From assembly GCF_014193515.1 (NCBI RefSeq), contig NZ_BLXX01000008.1, positions 158,934-222,933 of the forward strand: 64,000 nucleotides of DNA, given 5' to 3'. This document shows, piece after piece, positions 7,723-15,307 of the stretch (positions are counted from its first letter, which is position 1; the number at the start of each line of letters is the position of its first letter). The notes beneath the pieces were generated by a model, which saw nothing but the letters and a program-made list of their open reading frames with translations, had not been told where the DNA came from and ran no database searches. A program made the position numbers and the translations under genes. The DNA is from Geomonas silvestris (GTDB taxonomy: Bacteria; Desulfobacterota; Desulfuromonadia; Geobacterales; Geobacteraceae).

Positions 7723-9776
7723 TCACGGTGACCCGCGAAGTGGCGATCGAAGCACCCGACGAGTCGACCCGGACCCGGCAACTTCTGGAGCGCGAGTGGC
7801 TGGTGACCAACGGCCTGGGCGGGTACGCCTCGGGCACGGCGTGCGGCGCCCTGACCCGTCGCTACCACGGACTCCTGGTGGCGGCCCTCCCCTCGCCGCT
7901 CGGGCGCACCCTGGTTTTGAACCGGCTCACCGAGGTGGTCCGTTTCGAGGACGGGCGCACCACCCATTTCGGGGGGGACCAGAAGGAGGGCGGGGCGCTC
8001 GACTTCAAGGGGCTCGAGTACCTGGTCGGGTTCCGCCTGGAGGACGGTCTCCCGGTCTGGCGCTACCAGATGCACGGCGCCCTCATCGAGAAGCGCCTGG
8101 TACTGGTGCACAATCAGAACACGGTGCACCTCATCTACCGGCTCATCTCCGGCGCCGCACGGCTGCGCCTGAAGCTGCAGCCCTCCCTCCAGTTCCGGCC
8201 CCACGACGCCCCGGTCAACCAGACGCAGGATGAGCCCTACCTCTTCTCGGCCCTGGAAAACCGTTACCAGGTCTCCGCCGGCGCGAACCAGCCGCACCTG
8301 CGCCTGGTGATTTCCGGCGGCCGGGGCACCTTCACCCTCGAGGAGAAGACGGTATCCAACATCTTCTATGCCGTGGAGCACGCCCGCGGCTACGAAGACC
8401 TCGGGAGCCTCTGGAGCCCGGGCTATTTCGCCGTCGACCTCGTCGAGGGTGCCGACGCCTCCTTGAGCGCCTCCACCGAGAGCTGGGAGACCATCCGCGC
8501 CCTGCCGCCGGCCGAGGCCCTCGCCATGGAGCGGGAGCGGCGTGCCATGATGGTTGCGGCCGCCGCCCCGCCGATGCGAAAGGGAATCCCCGCGGAGCTC
8601 GTGCTGGCTGCGAACCAGTTCATCATCACCCCGGCGGGGCGTTACGAGGACCGGGTCAGGGCCCATGCCAGGGGCGACGAGATCCGCACCGTGATCGCCG
8701 GCTACCACTGGTTCACCGACTGGGGGCGCGACACCATGATCTCCTTGGAGGGGCTCACCCTGGTCACCGGTCGGCACACCGAGGCCGGCTGGATCCTGCG
8801 CACCTTCGCCCAGTACGTGAAAGACGGGCTGATCCCCAACCTCTTCCCCGAGGGGCACAACGAAGGGCTCTACCATACCGCCGACGCGACGCTCTGGTTC
8901 TTCCACGCCCTGGGGCGCTACCTGGACTACACCGGGGACCGCACCACCTTGCGCCTCATGCTGCCGCAGATGCGCGAGATCGTGGAGCGCCACCTCGCCG
9001 GGACCGCTTTCGGGATCGGGGTGGACCGGGAGGACGGGCTGCTGCGCCAGGGGGCACCCGGCTACCAGCTCACCTGGATGGATGCCAAGGTGGGCGACTG
9101 GGTGGTGACCCCCAGGCGCGGCAAGGCGGTGGAGATCAACGCGCTTTGGTACAACGCGCTCAGGCTTCTGGCCAAGTGGCTCGCCGACGAGGGGGACCAG
9201 GGTGCTGCCGAGCGCCTGGAACGCCAGGCGGAGCAAACGCGTGCCTCCTTCAACAGGCGCTTTTGGTACCAGGAGGGGGGCTACCTCTACGACGTGGTGG
9301 ACGGCGAGTCCGGCGACGACCCCTCCTGCCGCCCCAACCAGCTATTCGCCATCGCCCTCCCCTACCCCGTGCTGGCGCCGGAGCGCTGGGAACCGGTGCT
9401 GGAAACGGCGCGCCAGCGACTTTTAACCCCCTTCGGAATGCGCACCTTAGCCCCGGGACATCCAGACTACAAGACCAGCTACCACGGCGACCTTTTGGCC
9501 CGGGACGCAGCCTACCACCAGGGGACGGTTTGGCCCTGGCTGATCGGCCCCTTCGTGGACGCCTGGCTCAAACTGCACCCCGATCAGCACCGGGTGGCGC
9601 GCGGCTACCTGCAGAGCCTGGCGACCCAGCTCGACGAGCAGTGCATCGGCACCATCGGGGAGATCTCCGACGCCGACGAACCGCACACCCCGCGCGGCTG
9701 TGTGGCCCAGGCCTGGAGCGTGGCCGAGCTGTTGCGCTGCTGGCTTAAGTCCGAGCCGGAAACCTCCGGTTCATAA
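7719..9776 (+). CDS. Glycogen debranching enzyme (amylo-alpha-1,6-glucosidase, GH133)
   Basis: This 685-residue protein has the bacterial/archaeal debranching layout. The N-terminal domain (about 20-240) contains EWLVTNGLGGYASGT and RRYHGLLVAA. The C-terminal (alpha/alpha)6 catalytic domain contains WFTDWGRDTMISLEGLTL, LFPEGHNEGLYHTADATLWF and YHQGTVWPWLIGPF. It removes alpha-1,6 branches from glycogen in the cytosol. The four-base overlap with the upstream TreZ-like gene implies coupled translation, so the pair probably mobilises glycogen toward trehalose or maltodextrin. Confidence 0.92.
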   Translation: MITVTREVAIEAPDESTRTRQLLEREWLVTNGLGGYASGTACGALTRRYHGLLVAALPSPLGRTLVLNRLTEVVRFEDGRTTHFGGDQKEGGALDFKGLEYLVGFRLEDGLPVWRYQMHGALIEKRLVLVHNQNTVHLIYRLISGAARLRLKLQPSLQFRPHDAPVNQTQDEPYLFSALENRYQVSAGANQPHLRLVISGGRGTFTLEEKTVSNIFYAVEHARGYEDLGSLWSPGYFAVDLVEGADASLSASTESWETIRALPPAEALAMERERRAMMVAAAAPPMRKGIPAELVLAANQFIITPAGRYEDRVRAHARGDEIRTVIAGYHWFTDWGRDTMISLEGLTLVTGRHTEAGWILRTFAQYVKDGLIPNLFPEGHNEGLYHTADATLWFFHALGRYLDYTGDRTTLRLMLPQMREIVERHLAGTAFGIGVDREDGLLRQGAPGYQLTWMDAKVGDWVVTPRRGKAVEINALWYNALRLLAKWLADEGDQGAAERLERQAEQTRASFNRRFWYQEGGYLYDVVDGESGDDPSCRPNQLFAIALPYPVLAPERWEPVLETARQRLLTPFGMRTLAPGHPDYKTSYHGDLLARDAAYHQGTVWPWLIGPFVDAWLKLHPDQHRVARGYLQSLATQLDEQCIGTIGEISDADEPHTPRGCVAQAWSVAELLRCWLKSEPETSGS

Positions 9777-9786
9777 GGCACAAATA

Positions 9787-9812
9787 AAAAGGGGATGGCG
9801 TTGGCCATCCCC
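9787..9812. terminator. Bidirectional terminator between debranching enzyme and mlaA
   Basis: The stem GGGGATGGC/GCCATCCCC with a 4-base loop (9791-9812) has an A-run on its left side (good T tract for the minus strand) and a weaker T-rich right side. It serves the two convergent genes. Confidence 0.75.
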
Positions 9813-9834
9813 TCGTTCGTTCACCCTCTCCCAC

Positions 9835-10629
9835 CTACTGCTGGTTCGCTTTATCCTTTCCGGCCTTCCCCGATTCGATCTCCCGCTTCTCGTGGTAGAT
9901 GAACCTGACCATATAGTACTCGAAGGGGAACCCGCTCTCGTAATAGCGGAAACTCTGCTGGTGCCTGGTGTCGATGGCGTTCAAGGTCTCGAGCCCCGCG
10001 GTAATGGCGAACTCGTTGTCCGCCCCCCTGAACGGGTCGACCAGGGTGTAGATCCCGTAGGTGATGCCGCTGTCCACCATGAGCCCGCCGGTGTCGCGGA
10101 CCGACGAAGGACCGAAGATGGGGAGCACCAGGTACGGCCCCGAATCGACACCCCAGTAGCCGAGAGTCTTCCCGAAGTCCTGGTAGCTCCGCTCGAGACC
10201 GAGCTTGCTGGCGGGATCGAACAGGCCGCCCAAACCGATGGTGCTGTTGGTCAGGAAGCGCCCCAGGGTCTTGGCGGACTCTTTCCCCTTGAGCTGGAAG
10301 ACGTTGTTGGTGAAATTGCGGACCTCGGCGAGGTTGTTGTAGAAGTTGGAGATGCGGTCCTGCAGGAACACCGGGGTGACGAATTCGTAGCCGCGCACCG
10401 CGGGAAGGAACAGGTACTTGTCGAAGTAGAAATCGAACTTGTACATGTGCCGGTTGAAACCTTCCCAGGGGTCGTACACCACGGCGAACGGTTCGTCCCT
10501 CAGCTCCGAGATGCTGTGGCGCGGAGGGATTTCGCTGCGGATGTTGGCCCCGGAGCCGGCACATGCGGTGAGCGTCGCTACGACGCAGGCGATCAGGATC
10601 GCCCTGCACTTTATTCTGATGATTCTCAC
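9835..10629 (-). CDS. mlaA: MlaA family lipoprotein (outer-membrane lipid asymmetry)
   Basis: This 264-residue protein has a lipobox ending TLTAC (Cys about 23). The family signature YDPWEGFNRHMYKFD lies near residue 52; NSTIGLGGLFDPASKLGL and FGKTLGYWGVDSGPYLVLPIFGPSSVRD follow. MlaA extracts mislocalised phospholipids from the outer leaflet of the outer membrane and hands them to the periplasmic Mla pathway. No mlaBCDEF genes are visible here. The upstream gene, an alpha/beta hydrolase, ends 14 bp before it and is probably cotranscribed. Confidence 0.93.
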   Translation of the reverse strand: MRIIRIKCRAILIACVVATLTACAGSGANIRSEIPPRHSISELRDEPFAVVYDPWEGFNRHMYKFDFYFDKYLFLPAVRGYEFVTPVFLQDRISNFYNNLAEVRNFTNNVFQLKGKESAKTLGRFLTNSTIGLGGLFDPASKLGLERSYQDFGKTLGYWGVDSGPYLVLPIFGPSSVRDTGGLMVDSGITYGIYTLVDPFRGADNEFAITAGLETLNAIDTRHQQSFRYYESGFPFEYYMVRFIYHEKREIESGKAGKDKANQQ

Positions 10630-10643
10630 GAGGCCCCCCTCTC

Positions 10644-11987
10644 CTACTTGAAGAAATCGACCATGTAGGCCAGGTTTTCCTTGTACTCAAGGTTGCCCAG
10701 GTGGCCGCCACGCGGGTAGAACTTGGCGCGCTCGCCGAAGATCCCTTTCAGGTAGTCCCGATCCTCGGCAGTCAGGATGAAGTCGTTGTCGTTGGCCATG
10801 ACCCCGAACTGGGAGGAGGATTTCAGATACCCTTCGATACTTCTCAGGTCGAAATAGGAGATCACCTGTTCCCTGGTGGCGCCCGGGTGGATCTCCTGGT
10901 AGTACGGGAGGAAGTATTCCTCGAAGTAGTCTAAGAAACTCAGGTGGCTTGAGACCATCAGGTAATCGAAGAGCGAGTCGCCCACCTTGAGCACCTTGTT
11001 CTTGGGGACGACGTAGCCGCTGTTGGTCATAACGTCCGAGGCGAAGATCATCCCGGCGAGATTGATCCGGAAGGTGAGGCCGATGAGCCCCGCCGCCTCA
11101 GCCGGCGAGAACACCTTCTCCTGGTAGACCGCGTACAGGAAGTTGTCGTCGATGCCGACGAAATTGCCGTAGTTGTAGAACTCGCTGAACTTGTAGAGCA
11201 TCCGGTTGAAGAAGGCACCCAGCTTGCCGGAACCGCCCGGGATCTGGTTCAGGAGTTCCTCGATCCTGCTCGCCGAGTGAAAGACACTCACCGCCGGATC
11301 GATCATCAACACCTTCCTGAAGTTGAAGACCTTCCGTTCCCGGTCCAGGCGCGCCACGAAGGCGGCCTCGGTCCCCCCCAGGCTGTAGCCGCTCAGGTTG
11401 AACGAAGTGACTTCGATGTCCCCCTTCACCTTGCTCCAGGCAACCTCCATGGCGCGGTAGAGGTCCTCCGAGTCCTGGTAGAGATCGCCCGGTACCCTGC
11501 TGCGCGAGCCGGATATCACGAAGTTGGCATTGGTGGGGGACGGCAGGGTGATCACGTGAAAGCCGGCCTGGTAGAGCGCCTTCAGCATGCTGATCTGTAC
11601 GGCGGCCCGGTCGCTCGCCCCGGTTCCGGCGATCAGGAAGACCAGCGGTGCCGGGTGCTTTTGGTAGGCGAAGGTGCAGCGCAGGCCGTCGTCGTAGAAG
11701 AAGATCGGGGGGCGGTCGCGGTCCGGGAAGATGTCGAGCACCAGGTTGCGCACCCTCATCTTGGTGGGGAGCGGGGGTCTGAGGTTGGCCGGCGTCCCCA
11801 GGATGGTGGCATCGTAAGCGCCGGCTATCGGGTAGCCGTACTCCTCGGCAGCCCAAAGCTGAAGCGGGGTCAGCAGCAGGCCGGCGAGCATAAAAACGCC
11901 AACCAGCCGGGCGAACGTACCCGGAGCCCGGTCTGCGGGTAGCTGCCCTGCGGATTGTAACCTAGGTGCCGGATTGCTTCGTTGCAT
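10644..11987 (-). CDS. Exported alpha/beta-hydrolase-fold protein next to mlaA
   Basis: This 447-residue protein has a hydrophobic signal near residues 28-46. The fold is suggested by PLVFLIAGTGAS (oxyanion-side strand) and the nucleophile elbow NLSGYSLGGTEAAF. The rest is rich in aromatic residues (FYNYGNFVGIDDNFLYAVY). It probably acts in the periplasm as a lipase or esterase. Pairing with mlaA on one transcript suggests a lipid substrate, but that is inference. The start is the first of several options; translation may begin nearer the signal peptide. Confidence 0.7.
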   Translation of the reverse strand: MQRSNPAPRLQSAGQLPADRAPGTFARLVGVFMLAGLLLTPLQLWAAEEYGYPIAGAYDATILGTPANLRPPLPTKMRVRNLVLDIFPDRDRPPIFFYDDGLRCTFAYQKHPAPLVFLIAGTGASDRAAVQISMLKALYQAGFHVITLPSPTNANFVISGSRSRVPGDLYQDSEDLYRAMEVAWSKVKGDIEVTSFNLSGYSLGGTEAAFVARLDRERKVFNFRKVLMIDPAVSVFHSASRIEELLNQIPGGSGKLGAFFNRMLYKFSEFYNYGNFVGIDDNFLYAVYQEKVFSPAEAAGLIGLTFRINLAGMIFASDVMTNSGYVVPKNKVLKVGDSLFDYLMVSSHLSFLDYFEEYFLPYYQEIHPGATREQVISYFDLRSIEGYLKSSSQFGVMANDNDFILTAEDRDYLKGIFGERAKFYPRGGHLGNLEYKENLAYMVDFFK

Positions 11988-12056
11988 GGGACTCCCTCGT
12001 TTTTCGTGCCTGTCCGTTACCCGGTGTCCGGTTGCGGACCGGGCGCTTTGCCGACC

Positions 12057-12083
12057 AAAAAAAGGGCGTAGCTGACTACGCCC
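12057..12083 (-). terminator. Intrinsic terminator of the BON-domain lipoprotein gene
   Basis: The stem GGGCGTAG/CTACGCCC with a 4-base loop (12064-12083) is followed on the minus strand by seven T. Confidence 0.85.
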
Positions 12084-12131
12084 CGTGCTCGGGTCCGTGA
12101 TCTGCGGCGTTGCCGCAACGCGTTAACGAGG

Positions 12132-12452
12132 CTATTGCCCCTTGACGATCAGGTCGTTGTGCACCTCGGTGACCCCTTGGACGCCGCGGGCCAGTTCCTC
12201 GGCCTTACTCGCGTTGGCGGCGGAATTGACAAAGCCGCTCAGCTGCACTACCCCCTGGTAGGTCTTCACGTTGATCTGCAGTCCCTTCAAGGCCATGTCA
12301 TTCACTATAGCAGCTTTTACCTTACTGGTGATCACAGAGTCATCCACATACTGACCGGTACTCTCATGGCTCTGTGTCGTGGTGCAGCCTTGGAAGGTGG
12401 CGAAGAGTGCCAGAACAGCCAGAAGTCGTGCGAAGCCGTAGATCGTACGCAT
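12132..12452 (-). CDS. BON domain lipoprotein
   Basis: I chose the ATG at 12452, which follows GGAGAGGAGA; an in-frame codon at 12509 would place the signal peptide internally. The 106-residue product has a lipobox ending FQGC. One BON domain follows (about 35-105), with DDSVITSKVKAAIVNDMALKG and VVQLSGFVNSAANASKAEELARGVQGV. BON proteins such as OsmY bind membranes and are commonly induced by osmotic or envelope stress. A promoter with TTGACA is visible upstream and a terminator downstream, so it is probably monocistronic. Confidence 0.88.
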   Translation of the reverse strand: MRTIYGFARLLAVLALFATFQGCTTTQSHESTGQYVDDSVITSKVKAAIVNDMALKGLQINVKTYQGVVQLSGFVNSAANASKAEELARGVQGVTEVHNDLIVKGQ

Positions 12453-12495
12453 GGTGTGTCTCCTCTCCCTGATAGTTGGAATCTGAAGCAAATTA

Positions 12496-12523
12496 AAGAT
12501 AACCAACATGTCTCCAGTGTCAA
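12496..12523 (-). promoter_or_regulatory. Sigma70-type promoter of the BON lipoprotein gene
   Basis: On the minus strand TTGACA (12523-12518) is separated by 16 bp from TATCTT (12501-12496), about 45 bp before the start codon. Confidence 0.55.
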
Positions 12524-12541
12524 GCAGTACTCAGCCGCCCG

Positions 12542-12572
12542 TTGAATTGCGATGTAACGCCAGTATACTGGC
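12542..12572 (+). promoter_or_regulatory. Promoter with palindromic -10 region
   Basis: TTGAAT (12542-12547), a 16-bp spacer and TATACT (12564-12569) form a promoter. Its -10 box lies within the perfect palindrome GCCAGTATACTGGC (12559-12572). The start codon of the small secreted protein is about 45 bp on. Palindromes around GTATAC also occur at the citrate synthase and porin promoters. Confidence 0.5.
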
Positions 12573-12617
12573 AACGGCATTCGGCAGGCTGACAACAACA
12601 GCACAAGGAGGATCGAT

Positions 12618-13037
12618 ATGAGAACGCTTCTGGTCGCACTCAGTGTTGCCCTGCTCGCAGTGACCGCCAGTTGGGGAGCGGGGATCGACCTCGCCCTCTG
12701 CAAACCTGGTTCGGCCGTGAGCTACTTTCCCGACGGCACGGTGCAAAGCTGTCCCATGGGCGACGACACCGTGATCGACAACGTGAACTGCGCCCAGTAC
12801 ATGCCGGCTGTCGTCTATCAAAACGGCAGGCTGCGCAGTTGTACTACCCGCGACTATTTCGTGTACGACACTATCACCTGCAACCAATACACGGTGGTCA
12901 CCTTCTATCCCAGCGGGAAGCTTGATAACTGCACGCTGTTCGACCAGGCACACTTCGGCGACCGGACCTGCGCCGAGTACCAGCCGGTGTTTCTCTACGA
13001 AAACGGCAACCTCAAGTCGTGCGGGACCCCGCCGTGA
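12618..13037 (+). CDS. Small secreted protein with Cys-containing Tyr/Gly repeats
   Basis: I do not recognise this 139-residue family. AAGGAGG precedes the ATG. A signal peptide (residues 1-20, cleavage near SWGA) leads to four imperfect repeats of about 30 residues. Each has an aromatic-rich strand, a Gly turn and a paired Cys: VSYFPDGTVQSC, VVYQNGRLRSC, VTFYPSGKLDNC, VFLYENGNLKSC. The pattern resembles MORN-like beta-hairpin repeats with one added Cys pair per unit, so disulfide-stabilised repeats in the periplasm or outside are likely. It has its own promoter. Confidence 0.7.
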   Translation: MRTLLVALSVALLAVTASWGAGIDLALCKPGSAVSYFPDGTVQSCPMGDDTVIDNVNCAQYMPAVVYQNGRLRSCTTRDYFVYDTITCNQYTVVTFYPSGKLDNCTLFDQAHFGDRTCAEYQPVFLYENGNLKSCGTPP

Positions 13038-13090
13038 TCGACGCTTAAGGGGGGGTGACGCAGAGGGCGTAAGGCTTGGGGAGCATGCGG

Positions 13091-13120
13091 GATCCGGGAA
13101 GCTCGAGAGCTCTCCGGATC
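13091..13120. other. Hairpin in the intergenic region after the Cys-repeat gene
   Basis: GATCCGG and CCGGATC flank an internal AGCTCGAGAGCT palindrome, giving a nested stem without a T tract. It may be a weak terminator. The remaining sequence between 13038 and 13329 shows no gene. Confidence 0.35.
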
Positions 13121-13329
13121 AGCTACCACGAGGTCGCGGGACGTTCTTTAGGAAGATCGGGGAATCGGAAGTTCGGGGGCTGGCGGGCACTCGGGCCAGG
13201 GAGTGCGCGGGGTTGGCAGACGGCAGAGTAGACGGCAGATGGTAAACGGCTGGTGGGAAACAGGTCGGGGGCTTTCCCCGCGTTATCGAAGAGGCTGGCC
13301 ACGGCGCGGGAGCCTCGGGCGGGCCAGGC

Positions 13330-14097
13330 TCAGCGCGTACCGTCCGCCAGACGCTTCATCACCTGCTGCATCTCGTTCCAGACCTGCCGTTTCAGCGAGA
13401 CGTCGGCTACCAGGGCCTCTGCGTGCAGAGTCGGCATGAGAGGGATCCCCCCCAGGTTATGGAAACGGCCGCGCAGCTTGGCAATGGGATCGCGAGTTCC
13501 GAGTACAACCTGCGCCGCCGGTTCACCGAAGGCCACCACCGCTTCGGGAGCCACGGCCGCAATCCGGCGCAGCAGCTCCGTGCGCAAGGAGCCCAGCTCA
13601 CCGGGCGAGGCAGCGGAAAAGGTGATCAGATATGCCTGGTCGCGGTCGAACCCCATCGCCTTGACGATGTTGGCCAGCAACTCGCCGGCTGCCCCCTCGA
13701 ACCCGTCGCCGGTCGTCACCACCAGAAGCCGGGCTTGCGGGTTCCCCATGACCGAACAGAACTCGGCAGCGGCTTCAAGCGGGCCCGCTTCGCTGCCGGC
13801 CGCAGGCTCCGTGGTCGGCGCAGCGGCGCTTTCGGCGCCAGCCGCGGCACCGGGGGGCGTCGTAGCCGTGGTGACAGGCGCAGCAGGGTTCCCGGTCTGC
13901 GGAGGCGCGGCAACCGTGACAGCCGGACCGGGTTGGGGCTGCACGCTCACGGAGGGCCCAGTCGGAGCGTTCTGCGCGGCCGGATCACCGTACTCCACCT
14001 CGTCGACCCCGGTATCCCGAAGCTCCTCGAGGTACCCCTTGAGTGCCTGCAGCAGAAAGTCTCTCTCGTCCACCCCGTGCGCCTGATGCATCCGCAA
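13330..14097 (-). CDS. Uracil-DNA glycosylase superfamily protein, apparently degenerate
   Basis: The 255-residue product has three parts. The N-terminus (ALKGYLEELRDTGVDEV) resembles that of type 4 uracil-DNA glycosylases. A Pro/Ala-rich linker of about 80 residues follows. The C-terminal domain carries GAAGELLANIVKAMGFDRDQAYLITFS, PEAVVAFGEPAAQVVLG and LRGRFHNLGGIPLMPTLH. In active enzymes the second strand ends NVVKCRPP and a TYHP motif closes the site; here they read LITFSAAS and TLHAEA. The four Fe-S cysteines are also missing. It may have lost glycosylase activity. Confidence 0.65.
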   Translation of the reverse strand: MRMHQAHGVDERDFLLQALKGYLEELRDTGVDEVEYGDPAAQNAPTGPSVSVQPQPGPAVTVAAPPQTGNPAAPVTTATTPPGAAAGAESAAAPTTEPAAGSEAGPLEAAAEFCSVMGNPQARLLVVTTGDGFEGAAGELLANIVKAMGFDRDQAYLITFSAASPGELGSLRTELLRRIAAVAPEAVVAFGEPAAQVVLGTRDPIAKLRGRFHNLGGIPLMPTLHAEALVADVSLKRQVWNEMQQVMKRLADGTR

Positions 14098-14126
14098 ACC
14101 CCTTTACTTTTCGGCGGCCATTCACT

Positions 14127-15047
14127 ATGCTTTTTGGCATGTTTATACTTCTCAGCGCCGCCCTGTTACTCGTCCTTGCCGTTCCCGACCACGCCTTCGC
14201 CTGGGGAGCCGGTATCCACCTGCAGCTCGGAATGCAGGTCCTGTCCCACCTGGAAGCTCTGGAACCAAGCGTCGCCGCCGTTATCGGCAGCCACCCCTAC
14301 GACTTCCTCTACGGCACCATTGCCGCCGACATCACCATCGGGAAAAAGTTCACCCACTACCTGCAGCACTGCCACCGCTGGGGGATCGGCCACAAGGTCC
14401 TCGACAAGGCGGGCGATCAGTCCCAGATTGCCTGTGCCTACGGCTACCTGAGCCACCTGGCGGCCGACTGCATCGCGCACAACTACTTCGTCCCCTTCAA
14501 GGTGATGCGCAGCTTCTCCTCGCTCACCTTAAAGCACGCCTACTGGGAGATGCGCTTCGAGAACTACGTGGACAAGGAGATCTGGGAAACCGGCAAGAAG
14601 GTTTCGCGCGAGCACTTCAGCAAGAACGACCAGCTCTTGCGCAGGGTCCTCTCGGATACCATCTTCTCCTTCACCACCAACAAGCGGATCTTCAACTCGA
14701 TCCTGCTGGTAAGCCGCATGGAAAAGTGGCAGAGCCTCTTGCAGACCCTGTCCGATTCCTCCCGCTACGTCCTTGAGGAGAGCGACCGGGAAGAGTACAT
14801 GCAACTTGCGCAGGAAGCGGTGTTCGACTTCCTCAACAACGGAATCCAGTCACGCTACTTCCATGCCGATCCGACCGGCGAAAAGGCGCTCGCGGTGGCG
14901 GAAGCGGTCCGCAAGAACCTGCGCCTGCTCTACCGCAGCGGCAAACTCACCAAGGCCCAGGCCTACGCGGAACTCGAAGAGATCAAGGTGAAGTTAAGGG
15001 AAGCCATCTGCCAGCCGGAGCTATTGGGGCAGATCCTGTCGAGCTAG
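14127..15047 (+). CDS. Zinc-dependent phospholipase C-like exported protein
   Basis: I place the start at the ATG at 14127, which gives a clean signal peptide (LLSAALLLVLAVPDHAFA); an in-frame GTG at 14043 would overlap the opposite gene. The mature N-terminus begins WGAGIHLQLG, and the Trp plus His is the zinc-binding start expected in the zinc PLC / S1-P1 nuclease fold. DFLYGTIAADITIG, FTHYLQHCHRWGIGHKVLD and YLSHLAADCIAHNYFVP supply further His/Asp ligands. The family hydrolyses phospholipids or nucleic acids; the substrate here is unknown. A dispersed repeat follows the stop codon. Confidence 0.75.
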   Translation: MLFGMFILLSAALLLVLAVPDHAFAWGAGIHLQLGMQVLSHLEALEPSVAAVIGSHPYDFLYGTIAADITIGKKFTHYLQHCHRWGIGHKVLDKAGDQSQIACAYGYLSHLAADCIAHNYFVPFKVMRSFSSLTLKHAYWEMRFENYVDKEIWETGKKVSREHFSKNDQLLRRVLSDTIFSFTTNKRIFNSILLVSRMEKWQSLLQTLSDSSRYVLEESDREEYMQLAQEAVFDFLNNGIQSRYFHADPTGEKALAVAEAVRKNLRLLYRSGKLTKAQAYAELEEIKVKLREAICQPELLGQILSS

Positions 15048-15077
15048 AGGACCTTCGTTTTGTATCACCCGGAAATT

Positions 15078-15206
15078 CAGGAGAGCCGTTGACTTAGGTC
15101 CCCTCTCCCCCTGCGGAAGGGATTGGGTGAGGGGGAAGGCGCCATATCACTGCCGGTGGCAGCTTCACCCACCCCCCGGCCCCTCCCGTCAAAGGAGGGG
15201 GAGATG
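15078..15206. repeat. Dispersed intergenic repeat, copy 1
   Basis: This stretch matches 45698-45829 over about 130 bp at roughly 85% identity by eye. Shared blocks include CAGGAGAGCCGT, GGTCCCCTCTCCCC, GTGAGGGGGAAGGCGCCA and CAGCTTCACCCACCCCCCGG. Internal GGGAG/CTCCC pairs allow hairpins. Both copies begin 30-35 bp after the stop of a plus-strand gene, in the same orientation. Confidence 0.8.
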
Positions 15207-15307
15207 TGATTCCCCCGAGATTCCGCGATGAACCTTCCCGTAGCTGAACTGCCCACCCCAGCGCCTCGGAAAGCTGCCGTTTCTCAACCCCAACCTCAAC
15301 CTTAGCC

